Below are positions 23,422-23,615 of a DNA stretch of 23,615 nucleotides, piece by piece. The stretch is from CAYHZL01 sp964361075. GTDB taxonomy: Bacteria > Bacteroidota > Ignavibacteria > UBA10030 > UBA8401. The DNA lies in NCBI GenBank assembly GCA_964361075.1, contig CAYHZL010000032.1:1-23615 (forward strand), in the 5' to 3' direction. The notes beneath the pieces are model-generated. The model ran no database searches and was not told the origin of the DNA. It saw nothing but the letters and a program-made list of their open reading frames with translations. How positions within the stretch are numbered: the first letter of the stretch is position 1; the number at the start of each line of letters is the position of its first letter. Both the position numbers and the translations under genes were made by a program.

Positions 23422-23602
23422 GTCATTGCGAGACGTTTTTTGTCGAAGCAATCTTATTTTGTAACTCCTCAGCGTTATTGTTGATTCAAAAAATCCCTCC
23501 GCCAAAAAGACGGCGGACTTACAGCCTAACCCCCTTTTTGCCGAGGGCATCCCTTCGGGACAAGGGGGAATAAGAGCGAGGAAATCCCCCTTGAAAAGGG
23601 GG
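23422..23602. repeat. Repeat-rich window end, no gene seen
   Basis: After the terminator I see no coding region. GTCATTGCGAG with GAAGCAATCT (about 23422-23453) is a dispersed-repeat-like segment. CCCCCTT (23530-23536) faces AAGGGGG (23562-23568), with the module ATCCCTTCGGGAC (23549-23561) inside the loop. A further hairpin, CCCCCTT-GAA-AAGGGGG, lies at 23586-23602. GTAACTCCTCAGCG near 23461 resembles GTAACTACTCAGCG near 199, suggesting that the same composite repeat occurs at both ends of the window. Confidence 0.6.
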
Positions 23603-23615
23603 TGTCCCGATTTGT

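Overview
The window looks like chromosome from an AT-rich, Gram-negative bacterium of the Bacteroidota/Chlorobiota/Ignavibacteriota neighbourhood. The case for a Gram-negative is direct: lpxH, an LpxL-type lipid A acyltransferase and a GT9 heptosyltransferase build lipopolysaccharide. secD and secF are separate genes, whereas most Bacteroidota sensu stricto carry a fused secDF. Together with the abundance of SpoIIE/RsbW/STAS signalling proteins, this favours an Ignavibacteria-like or Chlorobi-like genome. That placement is inference, because the window has no rRNA or other marker gene.

Layout. Positions 1-577 hold no gene but carry nested inverted repeats. Positions 578-1852 (minus) encode an MFS transporter. 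Positions 2213-6144 (minus) are a small defence-like island: a complete single-chain type IIG restriction-modification enzyme, then a SIR2-like gene broken by a frameshift, then a 78-nt relic of a second copy of the restriction enzyme's 3' end. Positions 6415-6889 (minus) hold a small fibronectin-III-type gene that also appears frameshifted. nusB, a UMF1-type MFS gene, a stand-alone DsbD-alpha-like secreted protein, lpxH and a class A penicillin-binding protein follow on the plus strand (6959-12703). A minus-strand pair, lpxL then the heptosyltransferase, overlaps by 4 nt (12811-14771).

Positions 14934-19789 (minus) form a partner-switching module: a membrane-anchored GAF-PP2C phosphatase, a STAS anti-anti-sigma-type protein, an RsbW-like serine kinase, and a soluble GAF-GAF-PP2C phosphatase whose GTG start overlaps the kinase stop. 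Divergently, secD, secF and another STAS gene form one plus-strand unit ending in a strong terminator (20006-23399). No sigma factor is present in the window, so the output of the switch cannot be read here.

The intergenic spaces are crowded with short palindromes. Two modules, ATTCGCCGCGGCGAAT and GTCCCGAAGGGAT (or its complement), recur and mostly lie inside other inverted repeats. A 14-copy heptamer microsatellite covers the 3' end of the heptosyltransferase gene. I saw no tRNA, rRNA, CRISPR array, transposase or prophage gene. The items most worth following up are the SIR2/type IIG island, the target of the partner switch with its secDF-linked STAS gene, and the nested palindrome families. 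None of them amounts to proof of a new system from sequence reading alone.
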